Source: Leptospiraceae bacterium (GTDB taxonomy: Bacteria > Spirochaetota > Leptospiria > Leptospirales > Leptospiraceae). From it: DNA of 64,000 nt. The stretch lies in assembly GCA_015075105.1 (NCBI GenBank), contig JABTUZ010000001.1, positions 186,001-250,000 of the forward strand, in the 5' to 3' direction. Position numbers and translations under genes: made by a program. Below are positions 17,727-25,599 of the stretch, piece by piece. Position 1 is the stretch's first letter. Every line of letters begins with the position of its first letter. The notes beneath the pieces were generated by a model. The model worked only from the letters and a program-made list of their open reading frames with translations. It was not told the origin of the DNA and did not search any database.

Positions 17727-18095
17727 TCACATGTCAAATTCTTTTTGAGTAACCTTCCCTTTTGGATCAAATGTAAGTTTAATAAATTTTGCACCTTCAG
17801 TGGTTGCAGGTTTTTCTTTTAGAGTTTGGTAAGAATTTTTTTGATAGGTAGTAGAGATGAACCACCATGTCCAAACTGATCCGTTTTGAGTGTTGCTTTC
17901 TTCTGTTGGAGTTCCGAGTAGGGCTTGGATTTTTACTTTGGAATCTCCTACTTTTATCATATCTACTTCTATATTTCTAAGATCTGTGTTATCGTGAACA
18001 GCAGGTCTCGGAGTGTCTTTTTTATCTGAAGAACACTGAGTTAAAACAAAGCCTAAAACAGTGAAAAGACAAATAGGTAAGATTAGTTTTTTCAT
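17727..18095 (-). CDS. Small SmpA/OmlA (BamE-like) lipoprotein
   Basis: 122 residues from the ATG at 18095, preferred because AGAGGAAA lies seven bases upstream and the lipoprotein signal MKKLILPICLFTVLGFVLTQ followed by Cys begins right there. The mature part contains VDMIKVGDSKVKIQALLGTP, VWTWWF and a C-terminal IKLTFDPKGKV, the SmpA/OmlA beta-beta-alpha pattern shared with BamE. A role in the outer-membrane barrel assembly machine or as a periplasmic binding module is possible but unproven. Divergent from folE across a simple-sequence repeat. Confidence 0.75.
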   Translation of the reverse strand: MKKLILPICLFTVLGFVLTQCSSDKKDTPRPAVHDNTDLRNIEVDMIKVGDSKVKIQALLGTPTEESNTQNGSVWTWWFISTTYQKNSYQTLKEKPATTEGAKFIKLTFDPKGKVTQKEFDM

Positions 18096-18214
18096 AAAAA
18101 TTTTCCTCTTGCGCAGTAATATTGACATAAGTTTATCGAATATTCAGACTGTAAACAGAAAAAGGAACAATAAAAAATTTATTGCTTGATTGTAAAATAC
18201 AGTTCTTTAATTAA

Positions 18215-18274
18215 AAAATAAAATAAAATAAAATAAAATAAAATAAAATAAAATAAAATAAAACAAAACAAAAC
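18215..18274. repeat. Pentanucleotide tandem repeat (AAAAT x9 then AAAAC x3)
   Basis: Twelve perfect 5-base units, nine AAAAT (18215-18259) followed by three AAAAC (18260-18274), in the 222-base space between the divergent lipoprotein gene and folE. It ends 43 bases before the folE start. A -10-like TATGAT lies at 18287-18292, which would put the -35 region inside or at the edge of the repeat. Such repeats change length by slipped-strand mispairing. Confidence 0.95.
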
Positions 18275-18317
18275 CTTATTAGTAAGTATGATATTCAAAT
18301 TATAAAAGAGAGAGAAA

Positions 18318-18866
18318 TTGGAAAAAGAAATATTTAAAATTTTAGAAGAGATAGGCGAAGACCCAAACAGGGAAGGATTGCAAAAAACTCCTAAGAGAGT
18401 AGAGGAGTCTTATAAATTTCTTACGAGTGGTTATAACGCAAATATTCAAGAGGTGGTAAACGATGCGATCTTTCATGAAAAAGCAGAAGGCATGGTTCTT
18501 GTAAGGGATATCGAAATCTACTCGCTTTGCGAGCACCATCTCTTGCCTTTTTTTGGGAAAGCCCACGTAGCCTATATACCAAACAAAAAGATCATTGGGA
18601 TTAGTAAGATTCCGAGAATTGTAGATATATTTTCGAGAAGGCTGCAAGTTCAAGAAAGACTCACCGATCAGATTGCAAATGCTCTTCAAGAAATTTTGCA
18701 CCCACTCGGAGTAGGGGTAGTTATCAACGCAAAGCATCTGTGTATGATGATGAGAGGAGTTCAAAAGCAAAATTCAGAGCTATTCACTTCGAGTTTACTT
18801 GGTGCATTTAGAAATAACCCTGATACAAGAGCAGAGTTTTTAGATCTTATAAGAACAAGTTCTTAA
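18318..18866 (+). CDS. folE: GTP cyclohydrolase I
   Basis: 182 residues starting at a TTG with a purine-rich AAAGAGAGAG upstream. The N-terminal [16 protein letters not shown] is the typical helix, [20 protein letters not shown] carries the zinc Cys/His and catalytic His, and [10 protein letters not shown] gives the second zinc Cys; all ligands are present, so it is a zinc-type FolE. It opens GTP to dihydroneopterin triphosphate for folate (or queuosine/pterin) synthesis. The upstream pentanucleotide repeat may influence its promoter. Confidence 0.95.
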   Translation: MEKEIFKILEEIGEDPNREGLQKTPKRVEESYKFLTSGYNANIQEVVNDAIFHEKAEGMVLVRDIEIYSLCEHHLLPFFGKAHVAYIPNKKIIGISKIPRIVDIFSRRLQVQERLTDQIANALQEILHPLGVGVVINAKHLCMMMRGVQKQNSELFTSSLLGAFRNNPDTRAEFLDLIRTSS

Positions 18867-18903
18867 AAAAAAGTTTCTGAAATAGGAAGAGGGTATTTTT
18901 GAG

Positions 18904-18928
18904 TTTGCGGGTTTTTTGTACCCGCAAA
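18904..18928. terminator. Hairpin terminator between convergent folE and efp
   Basis: A 9-bp perfect inverted repeat (TTTGCGGGT and ACCCGCAAA) with a seven-base loop, five bases from the efp stop. T-rich sequence follows on both strands, so it can serve both genes. Confidence 0.8.
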
Positions 18929-18932
18929 AAAT

Positions 18933-19499
18933 TTATTTATTTACTCGTTCGACGTAGCTCAAGTCTCTAAGATCGACTTTAATTACATCCCCTTGCTTCA
19001 CAAAAATCGGTACTAAAATCTCGCCACCTGTTTCAAGTGTGACTCTTTTCAGCGCTGTACCTGAAGTGTCTCCTTTTAGTCCTTCTTCTGCATAAGTGAT
19101 TTCTAAGACTGCAAAGTTAGGTGGAGTTACTCCGATTGGCTTTCCTTCATAAAAAGAAACTTCTACTTGAGTTTCTTCTTTCATGAATGGGAGAATGTCT
19201 TCAACGTATTCTATGGGGATGTGGATTTGCTCGTAATCGTTTACATCCATAAATACAATGCTGTCGCCTTCTTTGTAACAATAGGTCATATTTCTTTTTT
19301 CTAGTTCTACGCTTTCGAGTTTTTCAGCAGCTTTGAATGTTCTTTCAATCGAAGAGCCTTTGATTATACTTTTTAGTTTTGTCCTGATAAATGCGCTTCC
19401 CTTTCCGGGGTTTACGAATTCACTTTTGATAACCGAGTACAAATCATTTTCTACTTTTAAAACCATCCCTTTGCGAACTTCTGTAATTCCGAGTGTCAT
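18933..19499 (-). CDS. efp: Elongation factor P
   Basis: 188 residues with the three-domain EF-P layout. The modification loop reads NPGKGSAF with Lys at position 33, the residue that is beta-lysylated in EpmA/EpmB organisms. The C-terminal half has GVTPPNFAVLEITYAEEG and the OB-fold end with VPIFVKQGDVIKVDLR. EF-P rescues ribosomes at polyproline stretches. The gene diverges from an aminomutase-family gene, the same arrangement as efp-epmB in E. coli. Confidence 0.95.
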   Translation of the reverse strand: MTLGITEVRKGMVLKVENDLYSVIKSEFVNPGKGSAFIRTKLKSIIKGSSIERTFKAAEKLESVELEKRNMTYCYKEGDSIVFMDVNDYEQIHIPIEYVEDILPFMKEETQVEVSFYEGKPIGVTPPNFAVLEITYAEEGLKGDTSGTALKRVTLETGGEILVPIFVKQGDVIKVDLRDLSYVERVNK

Positions 19500-19569
19500 T
19501 AAATTTTTCCGTTAATTATTTGTTGTTTAGAATAGGACTTTTTTAGTTAAAGTCATTGTCAAGAGAATT

Positions 19570-20673
19570 ATGGGAAATCTCCCTAAGCATAGGAAAGAAG
19601 AGTCTTTAGAAAATTGGTCTGACTGGAAGTGGCAGTTACAGAACAGGATTCGAACCTTGGATGATTTGGAAAAATGGGTTAGCCTTTCCAATGAAGAAAA
19701 AAAAATCTTTTCCAAAGCCAAAGAGAACTTTGATTTTGCGGTAAGCCCGTACTATCTGTCTTTGGTTCAGCCTAAAAATAAAAATTGTCCAATACGAAAA
19801 CAAATTATTCCAAATAAGGGAGAATTGCTCCGAGAAAAATTTGAAACAGAAGACCCCTTAGGTGAAGAGGCTCATTCACCCGTGAAAGGAGTGACCCACA
19901 GGTATCCAGATAGAGCTTTATGGTATCTTTCTCACAACTGCCCTGTATATTGCAGATTTTGCACAAGAAAAAGAAAGGTCTCCAAATCTACTCAAACTCC
20001 GGGCTTTTCCGATTGGGATTGTGCACTACAGTATTTCAGAAAAGAAAAAAAAATCAGAGAAGTGATTCTTTCAGGTGGAGATCCGTTATCGCTTTCGGAT
20101 AACCAGCTAAACTATATTTTAGAAAAGTTAAAATCTATTTCCCATATCAACCAAGTTCGAATACATACCAGATACCCGGTGACTCTTCCCATGAGAATCA
20201 ACGATGCGTTATGCGACATTCTATCAAAATATTTCCCTTTATTTATCGTGACTCATTTCAATCATAAAAATGAATGCACTGAAAGCTCTCGCCTCGCTGT
20301 TAAAAATCTAATAACAAAGGGACACGCTACGGTTTTAAATCAAAGCGTACTATTAAAGGGAGTCAACGATTCAGAAAAATCTTTAGTTGAATTATTGTAT
20401 ACTTTGACGGGTATGGGGATAAAGCCATACTACCTTCATCAATGCGACGAGGTATTTGGTTCTTCTCATTTTAAAGTTCCTATTTCCAAGGGGCAAAAAC
20501 TTATGAAAAAGATCAGAGGGTATGTGAGCGGAATATCTGTTCCTGTTTATACTGCCGACTTGACAGGAGGGGGAGGGAAGATTCCAATTCCTACAAATTA
20601 TTTAGTAAACGAGGATAAAGAATTCTATATTTTCTCGAATTATAGGGGTAAGAAATATAAGATAAAAAAATAA
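19570..20673 (+). CDS. Lysine 2,3-aminomutase family radical SAM enzyme (EpmB candidate)
   Basis: 367 residues. The radical SAM cysteines are in NCPVYCRFCTRKRK (C-x3-C-x2-C) near residues 124-131, a GGDP motif follows (LSGGDPLSLSD), and the PLP-binding Lys is in DLTGGGGKIPIP near the C-terminus. The N-terminal WSDWKWQLQNRI is typical of true lysine 2,3-aminomutases, while the length and the divergent position next to efp favour EpmB, which converts Lys to beta-Lys for EF-P modification. I cannot separate the two by eye. No epmA is visible in the window. Confidence 0.82.
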   Translation: MGNLPKHRKEESLENWSDWKWQLQNRIRTLDDLEKWVSLSNEEKKIFSKAKENFDFAVSPYYLSLVQPKNKNCPIRKQIIPNKGELLREKFETEDPLGEEAHSPVKGVTHRYPDRALWYLSHNCPVYCRFCTRKRKVSKSTQTPGFSDWDCALQYFRKEKKIREVILSGGDPLSLSDNQLNYILEKLKSISHINQVRIHTRYPVTLPMRINDALCDILSKYFPLFIVTHFNHKNECTESSRLAVKNLITKGHATVLNQSVLLKGVNDSEKSLVELLYTLTGMGIKPYYLHQCDEVFGSSHFKVPISKGQKLMKKIRGYVSGISVPVYTADLTGGGGKIPIPTNYLVNEDKEFYIFSNYRGKKYKIKK

Positions 20674-20761
20674 TATTTTTTAAAATATATTAATGAATTG
20701 ACTAAAGAATTCGACCTCGTATTGTAGAGGAGAAAGAGTAAATTTTTTTGGGAGATTTTGT

Positions 20762-20968
20762 ATGTGGTTAAAATTGGGGGACACCGAAATTATCAATTTA
20801 GACTATGTCTCAACTATAAAGAAAAATCAAAAAACTCCTTCTATAGAAATCATCTACCACGATCTGAACAATATAAAATCTCTTCCATTTTCAAATACTG
20901 AAGACAGGGACAAAGCCTTCCAAGCTATTATGGAAAATCTTTCTCGGATGCGGCTTTTTTTTGAATGA
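20762..20968 (+). CDS. Small conserved-looking protein, unknown function
   Basis: 68 residues (MWLKLGDTEIINLDYVSTIKK at the start, MRLFFE at the end). It has the look of a small beta-rich PH-like or regulatory fold: alternating hydrophobics in the first half and one helix at the C-terminus. A GGGAG sequence sits about seven bases before the ATG, and its stop overlaps the next start, so it is translated with the following gene. No family was recognised. Confidence 0.6.
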   Translation: MWLKLGDTEIINLDYVSTIKKNQKTPSIEIIYHDLNNIKSLPFSNTEDRDKAFQAIMENLSRMRLFFE

Positions 20969-21767
20969 GATGGAAAATCAAACAATACTTCCAATCTACG
21001 GTATTGCAGAAGAGCTTGAGAATATTCAATCCTCTAAACCGTTTCAAATTATTTTTTATGGATCTAGAGAAAGAGGAGACTATTCAGAAATTTCAGACTA
21101 TAATTTTTATTTGATTGCCTCATCTGTTGACCAGTTGAGAAGCGAATTTATCCAATCAATTAATAAATCTTTGAATTTGCTTGAATCTATTTCTACTGTG
21201 AGTTTAATTTCTACCGACCCTGAATCATTTAGAACTCGTATAAAATTATTTGAACCGTGTGCGATTCACATTGCAGAAACCGGAAGAGTTTTTTTTGGAT
21301 CGGGAGAGTTTGGAGCCATACACAAAGATTGGATTTTTCAGAAGGCTAATTGTTCTATTGATTTCGGAAAATTATTGAGTTTTATGAAAAATAGATTAGC
21401 TTTCTTTTTGAGGCTAACCTCTAAAAATCCAAAAGAAGAGATCACCCGGTTGGAGAGAGTCATTGCCTACCATATTCAGATTTGGTGCATGGAAAAAATT
21501 CCGGATATTTCTGTAGAAGAGTTAATCACCTTAGATATTCCATCCAGAATAAAACCTCTGATTGAGAATTTGTATGCAAAAGAAATGGACGAAGATATAG
21601 AAAATCTATTGGCACTTTATACTCAAATCTATGGGTTAAAAAGAATAGTAAGATTTTCCATGCAAGACTCAGGTATGAATATTAAGGGATTGAATAAACT
21701 ATCTATCGCATTAAAAGAGCTTAAAGCAGTTCCAAGGTTTCAGGATAAAATCCACCGACAGAATTGA
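20961..21767 (+). CDS. Nucleotidyltransferase-fold protein with degenerate active site
   Basis: 268 residues. The segment IIFYGSRERGDYSEISDYNF (about residues 30-49) matches the MNT-type nucleotidyltransferase motif G-S-x-x-R-G-D...S-D-x-D, but the second catalytic Asp is Asn (SDYNF). A helical C-terminal half follows (about residues 130-265), as in KNTase-like proteins. The TTG at 20961 or the ATG at 20970 could start it; both overlap or abut the previous stop. It could be an inactive nucleotidyltransferase partner or a regulator; no function is claimed. Confidence 0.6.
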   Translation: MNEMENQTILPIYGIAEELENIQSSKPFQIIFYGSRERGDYSEISDYNFYLIASSVDQLRSEFIQSINKSLNLLESISTVSLISTDPESFRTRIKLFEPCAIHIAETGRVFFGSGEFGAIHKDWIFQKANCSIDFGKLLSFMKNRLAFFLRLTSKNPKEEITRLERVIAYHIQIWCMEKIPDISVEELITLDIPSRIKPLIENLYAKEMDEDIENLLALYTQIYGLKRIVRFSMQDSGMNIKGLNKLSIALKELKAVPRFQDKIHRQN

Positions 21768-21865
21768 ACTTTACGAATAGTTCAGGTAGGAAATTTTTTT
21801 TTTTGGATTTTATTCATCATAAATATTTTGCCGATACTTGAAATAAGGAAATAAAAAATCAGATA

Positions 21866-23272
21866 ATGTCTGAAGATAAAAAAGAACAGGTAGTTTTCCA
21901 TTACGGACGCAGAAAAACTGACCTCGCCCCGGGATTTTTGGTAAAGGAGGGCGGGAAATATTATGTCAAAGCCGGACATTTAGTCGATTTAAACAACCAG
22001 CTAAAAAAGCTGTCCATGCTCATGGATGTATCCAGATCCATAATGGCCGAAATAGATTTGGATTCGCTTTTGAAATTAATTATTCAAAATGTAACTAAAG
22101 TGATGAGTGCAGACAGGTCCACTTTGTTTTTGGTAGATAAAAAAACAGGAGAGCTTTGGTCAAAAGTTGCCCAAGGTGCATCAGTCATTCGTCTCCAAAC
22201 TGGTGAGGGAATCGTTGGACATGTAGCGAAAACCGGAGAGACCGCAAATATTTCAGATGCGTACCTGGATAATAGATTCAACCAAGACTTTGACAAGAGA
22301 TCGGGGTATAGAACAAAGACTATTTTGTGTATGGCTATAAAAAATCCGAAAGGAGAAATTATCGGAGCCATACAGGTATTAAATAAGTTAGACGAAACCC
22401 TATTCTCACATGAAGACGAAGACCTTCTCGGTGCGTTTAGCTCTCTTGCTGGGATTTCTTTGGAGAACGCAAGGGCGTATGAGGAACTGGAGCAAGAAAA
22501 AAATTCTCTTGAAATCAAAGTCCAAGAAAGAACAAAAGATTTAGACCTCGCAAAGAAAAAATCGGAAGAATTACTTTTGAATATTTTACCTTTGCAGGTT
22601 GCAGAAGAGCTGAAGCAAAACGGAAAAGCAAATCCGAAAAGGTTTGAGTTTGTTACTGTACTCTTTACTGATTTCAAGGGATTTACAAAAGTTGCAGAAA
22701 AGTTAGACCCTGAGTCTTTAGTATCTGAATTGGATAAATGTTTTTTCTATTTCGACGAAGTTATGGAAAGATTTCACCTTGAGAAAATCAAAACTATTGG
22801 AGACAGTTATATGTGTGCCGGTGGGATTCCAAAAAAGAATAGAACAAATCCGGTAGATGCGATTCTTGCTGCCTTAGAAATCAGAAATTTTATGAATCAG
22901 ATGAAAGAAATCAAAGAGGCAATAGGTGAGCCTTTTTGGGAGTTGAGGATTGGCGTGCATACGGGACCTGTAGTTTCAGGTGTGGTAGGAAAGGTAAAAT
23001 TTGCTTATGATATTTGGGGAGATACTGTAAACACTGCGAGTAGAATGGAGTCGAGTGGAGAGACTGGAAAAATCAATATATCTGAATCAACCTACAATCA
23101 CGTAAAAGATTTCTTTGTATGCTCTTATCGAGGGAAGGTTTCCGCAAAGAACAAGGGTGAAATCAACATGTATTTTGTAGATGGAATCCAAAAAGAATTG
23201 TCTGTTGACGGAAAAGGAGAAATTCCAAATTCACTATTTAAAGAGAAACACAAACTACTTGGGTTGAAATAA
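21866..23272 (+). CDS. GAF-domain class III adenylate/guanylate cyclase
   Basis: 468 residues. Residues ~45-200 form a GAF domain (ADRSTLFLVDKKTGELWSKV, GEGIVGHVAKTGE), residues ~205-245 a coiled coil, and ~255-440 a class III cyclase domain with both metal Asp residues (VLFTDFKGFT and KTIGDSYMCAGG) and the transition-state motif YDIWGDTVNTASRMES. It lacks a membrane segment, so it is a cytosolic signalling enzyme whose GAF domain senses a small ligand. Lys in TIK before GDS and Asp in YDIWGD are compatible with ATP as substrate, but specificity was not proved. Confidence 0.92.
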   Translation: MSEDKKEQVVFHYGRRKTDLAPGFLVKEGGKYYVKAGHLVDLNNQLKKLSMLMDVSRSIMAEIDLDSLLKLIIQNVTKVMSADRSTLFLVDKKTGELWSKVAQGASVIRLQTGEGIVGHVAKTGETANISDAYLDNRFNQDFDKRSGYRTKTILCMAIKNPKGEIIGAIQVLNKLDETLFSHEDEDLLGAFSSLAGISLENARAYEELEQEKNSLEIKVQERTKDLDLAKKKSEELLLNILPLQVAEELKQNGKANPKRFEFVTVLFTDFKGFTKVAEKLDPESLVSELDKCFFYFDEVMERFHLEKIKTIGDSYMCAGGIPKKNRTNPVDAILAALEIRNFMNQMKEIKEAIGEPFWELRIGVHTGPVVSGVVGKVKFAYDIWGDTVNTASRMESSGETGKINISESTYNHVKDFFVCSYRGKVSAKNKGEINMYFVDGIQKELSVDGKGEIPNSLFKEKHKLLGLK

Positions 23273-23282
23273 ATATATATTA

Positions 23283-24875
23283 TTAACTTTTCTTATCTTC
23301 TTCTGTTTCTGACCATTTTTGGTTTACAAAAGCAATTAGTAGAATTATAAAACCGAGAGATAGTAAAAAGATCGCTTTATATAGAGTTGACTCACCCGAT
23401 AGATCAGAAAAAATAACTTTCAAAGAAGTCCCGACTAAAACAATAGAGCCAAATATTCGAAATACGGTATTTTTTGTGTATGACCCCCATAAAAATATGA
23501 CTAAAGAATACAATATCCAAGAAAATGAAATTGCCGATCCCTTTTCCAAGAATTTTAATTCGTAGGCAAACCAAGTGTTTTCGATTTGGATTGTCAACAA
23601 CCCTCCAACAATAATATGTGAAACAATTGCAAAAATTAAGGAAAAGTCGTTTGGTGGCATTTTTGCAATTCTAATTTTTTGAGATTGGGTATTTCGATTT
23701 AATCTGTCAAGAGACAGGGAGATAGAAAAACCCAAAGTTGCAATAGCTATCCATACCAATCCTCCCAGGTTCAAAAAAGGAATATATCTTAATCCAAACC
23801 ATTCCACCCATTCTACGTTCCAAGCATTCAAATACCAGTATATAGAAATGATAGCATACACTGCCATACTTAAAATTATCCCTAATTCTTCTTTGAGGTA
23901 ATAACTGACAAGATAAAAAACGGAAACTATAAAAGTCCAAATAAAAGCATTGATTACAAAATTCATTCCTTTTGTTGTGAAAAGTTTCCCAAGGTCATTT
24001 CCGGAAATAGCGATAAGTGCAAGCCCGATGATAAAGTAGAGCAAAGCAGGAAGTTTTGAACTCGTATTTTTAAAATAGAAAAAAACAGAGGTACCCAAAA
24101 ATACAAAACCTGTCGTAATAAGAGGAATAGAGTATGAAACATGAATAGACTTAAAAATAAAAATTGACCAAAAAGTAAAACTCAAACCGTTTAAAATACC
24201 CAAATACAAATTAGCAATATCTAATCTTTCTTTTTTAAAAGTTGTAAAAATCACCCCTGCCATATAAACAAAAAAGAAAGAAGACAGGTAGAAAAAAGGC
24301 TCTCCCCAGCTTTCCGGTTTAAAGAATTTATAATACGTTGTATATACTACTAAGGTTGCAAAGAAAGAAATGAATTTCATTTCTAACCAAATCTTAGTAG
24401 AGCTTAAATACATGGCTACAATGTTTAAAATTAAAACAAAACAAAATAATAGAAAAATTTGGCTTGGCTCTGCGTGAATGATAATTGGTGTCAGTAAACC
24501 TCCGATCAAACTTATATTGGACAACACTCTCAAATCGAATTTGAATCCAGTGAATAGGATGATTGAAGATAGAGTAATCATTGAGATCAATAGAGTGTTG
24601 ACCGACCATTGAATTTTAGAAGAAAAGCTGGAATATGCAAATGTAGCGTATAAAAATCCGGCTCCAAGTCCGGCAATAATTTCCCCAATCGTTTCCTTTT
24701 TTTTTTGATAAAGCGTAAAGCCAAAAAATAATCCGGAGACCCCAAGTACAAACCCAAGTGCAATTTTTGCTTCTTCAGGAATCCATCCTTCTTCAAATCC
24801 GATTTTTAAAATTGTTAAGAATGCCAAGAATATGAAAAGTACTCCGATTAGCCCTATCCAGTTTTTTTTAAGCAT
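23283..24875 (-). CDS. DUF2339 multi-pass membrane protein
   Basis: 530 residues from the ATG at 24875, which has CAGGGA seven bases upstream; a longer in-frame start would add six residues. Fifteen or more hydrophobic segments run the full length, beginning WIGLIGVLFIFLAFLTILKI, and the conserved GLGAGFLYATFAYSSF is the DUF2339 signature. The family's function is unknown. The last residues (KWSETEEDKKS) are charged and cytoplasmic. It is convergent with the cyclase gene, so it is not obviously part of that pathway. Confidence 0.8.
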   Translation of the reverse strand: MLKKNWIGLIGVLFIFLAFLTILKIGFEEGWIPEEAKIALGFVLGVSGLFFGFTLYQKKKETIGEIIAGLGAGFLYATFAYSSFSSKIQWSVNTLLISMITLSSIILFTGFKFDLRVLSNISLIGGLLTPIIIHAEPSQIFLLFCFVLILNIVAMYLSSTKIWLEMKFISFFATLVVYTTYYKFFKPESWGEPFFYLSSFFFVYMAGVIFTTFKKERLDIANLYLGILNGLSFTFWSIFIFKSIHVSYSIPLITTGFVFLGTSVFFYFKNTSSKLPALLYFIIGLALIAISGNDLGKLFTTKGMNFVINAFIWTFIVSVFYLVSYYLKEELGIILSMAVYAIISIYWYLNAWNVEWVEWFGLRYIPFLNLGGLVWIAIATLGFSISLSLDRLNRNTQSQKIRIAKMPPNDFSLIFAIVSHIIVGGLLTIQIENTWFAYELKFLEKGSAISFSWILYSLVIFLWGSYTKNTVFRIFGSIVLVGTSLKVIFSDLSGESTLYKAIFLLSLGFIILLIAFVNQKWSETEEDKKS

Positions 24876-24989
24876 AAAAGTTCCCTGTTGCAAGATTTGA
24901 TTTATAATTTTTATAATACATAAGATAAAGGATTTCTATAAGTGAAAGTAATTTTTAGAATTTATGAAAAAATTATTTACTAACTGAGC

Positions 24990-25472
24990 TTAACTGAATT
25001 GAAGATTATTTATAAACCAAAAAGCTATAATCAAACACCAAATTAGTTTTAACCCGGTAGACAACAAAAACCCAATAAATGAGTAAAATGCAATTTTAAA
25101 GGCATTTTGAAAATCTTCTTTATTTGCAATTAATTCACCCATTAATGCACCTAAAAATGGACCAAGGATTATTCCCCATTGACCAAAAAAAATACCTACA
25201 ATCGCGCCAATTAGTGCTCCTCTTTCTCCAAATTTTGTTCCACCTTTATTTTTTACTGCTAGGCTTGGTAAGATATAGTCAAAAATAGAAAGTAATAGAG
25301 TTACGATAGCAGTTATGATTAAAAAGTTGTTACTAAATTGGATATAGTTTGTAAATGTTGCTATAAATAATCCAGCCCATGCGATAGATGGGCCGGGCAA
25401 TACAGGTAAAAAACTACCAAAAATTCCAACGAATATTAGTAGTCCTGATACAATAATAAGGAATATATCCAT
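24990..25472 (-). CDS. DUF456 small membrane protein
   Basis: 160 residues with four or five hydrophobic segments. The motif FGSFLPVLPGPSIAWAGLFI and the glycine-rich GALIGAIVGIFFGQWGIILG, GPFLGALMGE are typical of DUF456 proteins, which have glycine-zipper-like helices and no assigned role. The start has no strong SD. Downstream (3') lies the DUF2339 gene on the same strand, about 115 bases away. Confidence 0.8.
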   Translation of the reverse strand: MDIFLIIVSGLLIFVGIFGSFLPVLPGPSIAWAGLFIATFTNYIQFSNNFLIITAIVTLLLSIFDYILPSLAVKNKGGTKFGERGALIGAIVGIFFGQWGIILGPFLGALMGELIANKEDFQNAFKIAFYSFIGFLLSTGLKLIWCLIIAFWFINNLQFS

Positions 25473-25505
25473 TGAGGTTAATAATTAGAACTTTTATTTT
25501 TTTAG

Positions 25506-25571
25506 TTGTTTGTGTCAAAGAGAAAAACTGTCCACTATAATAGACCAATACGACATAAACCAGTGACTTAA
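25506..25571 (+). pseudogene. C-terminal relic of a DUF1564 gene
   Basis: Translated on the plus strand this stretch reads VSKRKTVHYNRPIRHKPVT then stop, matching LSKRKTIRYNRLIRHK at the end of the intact DUF1564 protein (gene at 57958-58416). At DNA level the 12 bases AAGAGAAAAACT and later ATACGACATAA are identical to it. Only the last ~20 codons survive. It sits directly behind the DUF1566 lipoprotein gene on the opposite strand, and no more of the module is visible. Confidence 0.65.
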
Positions 25572-25599
25572 GAAAAGTCCAGCACTTAAACACAAACTG

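Noticed and set aside
18342-18770. A 142-codon minus-strand open frame inside folE.
   Set aside because: It is fully covered by the well-supported folE gene; no independent start signal.
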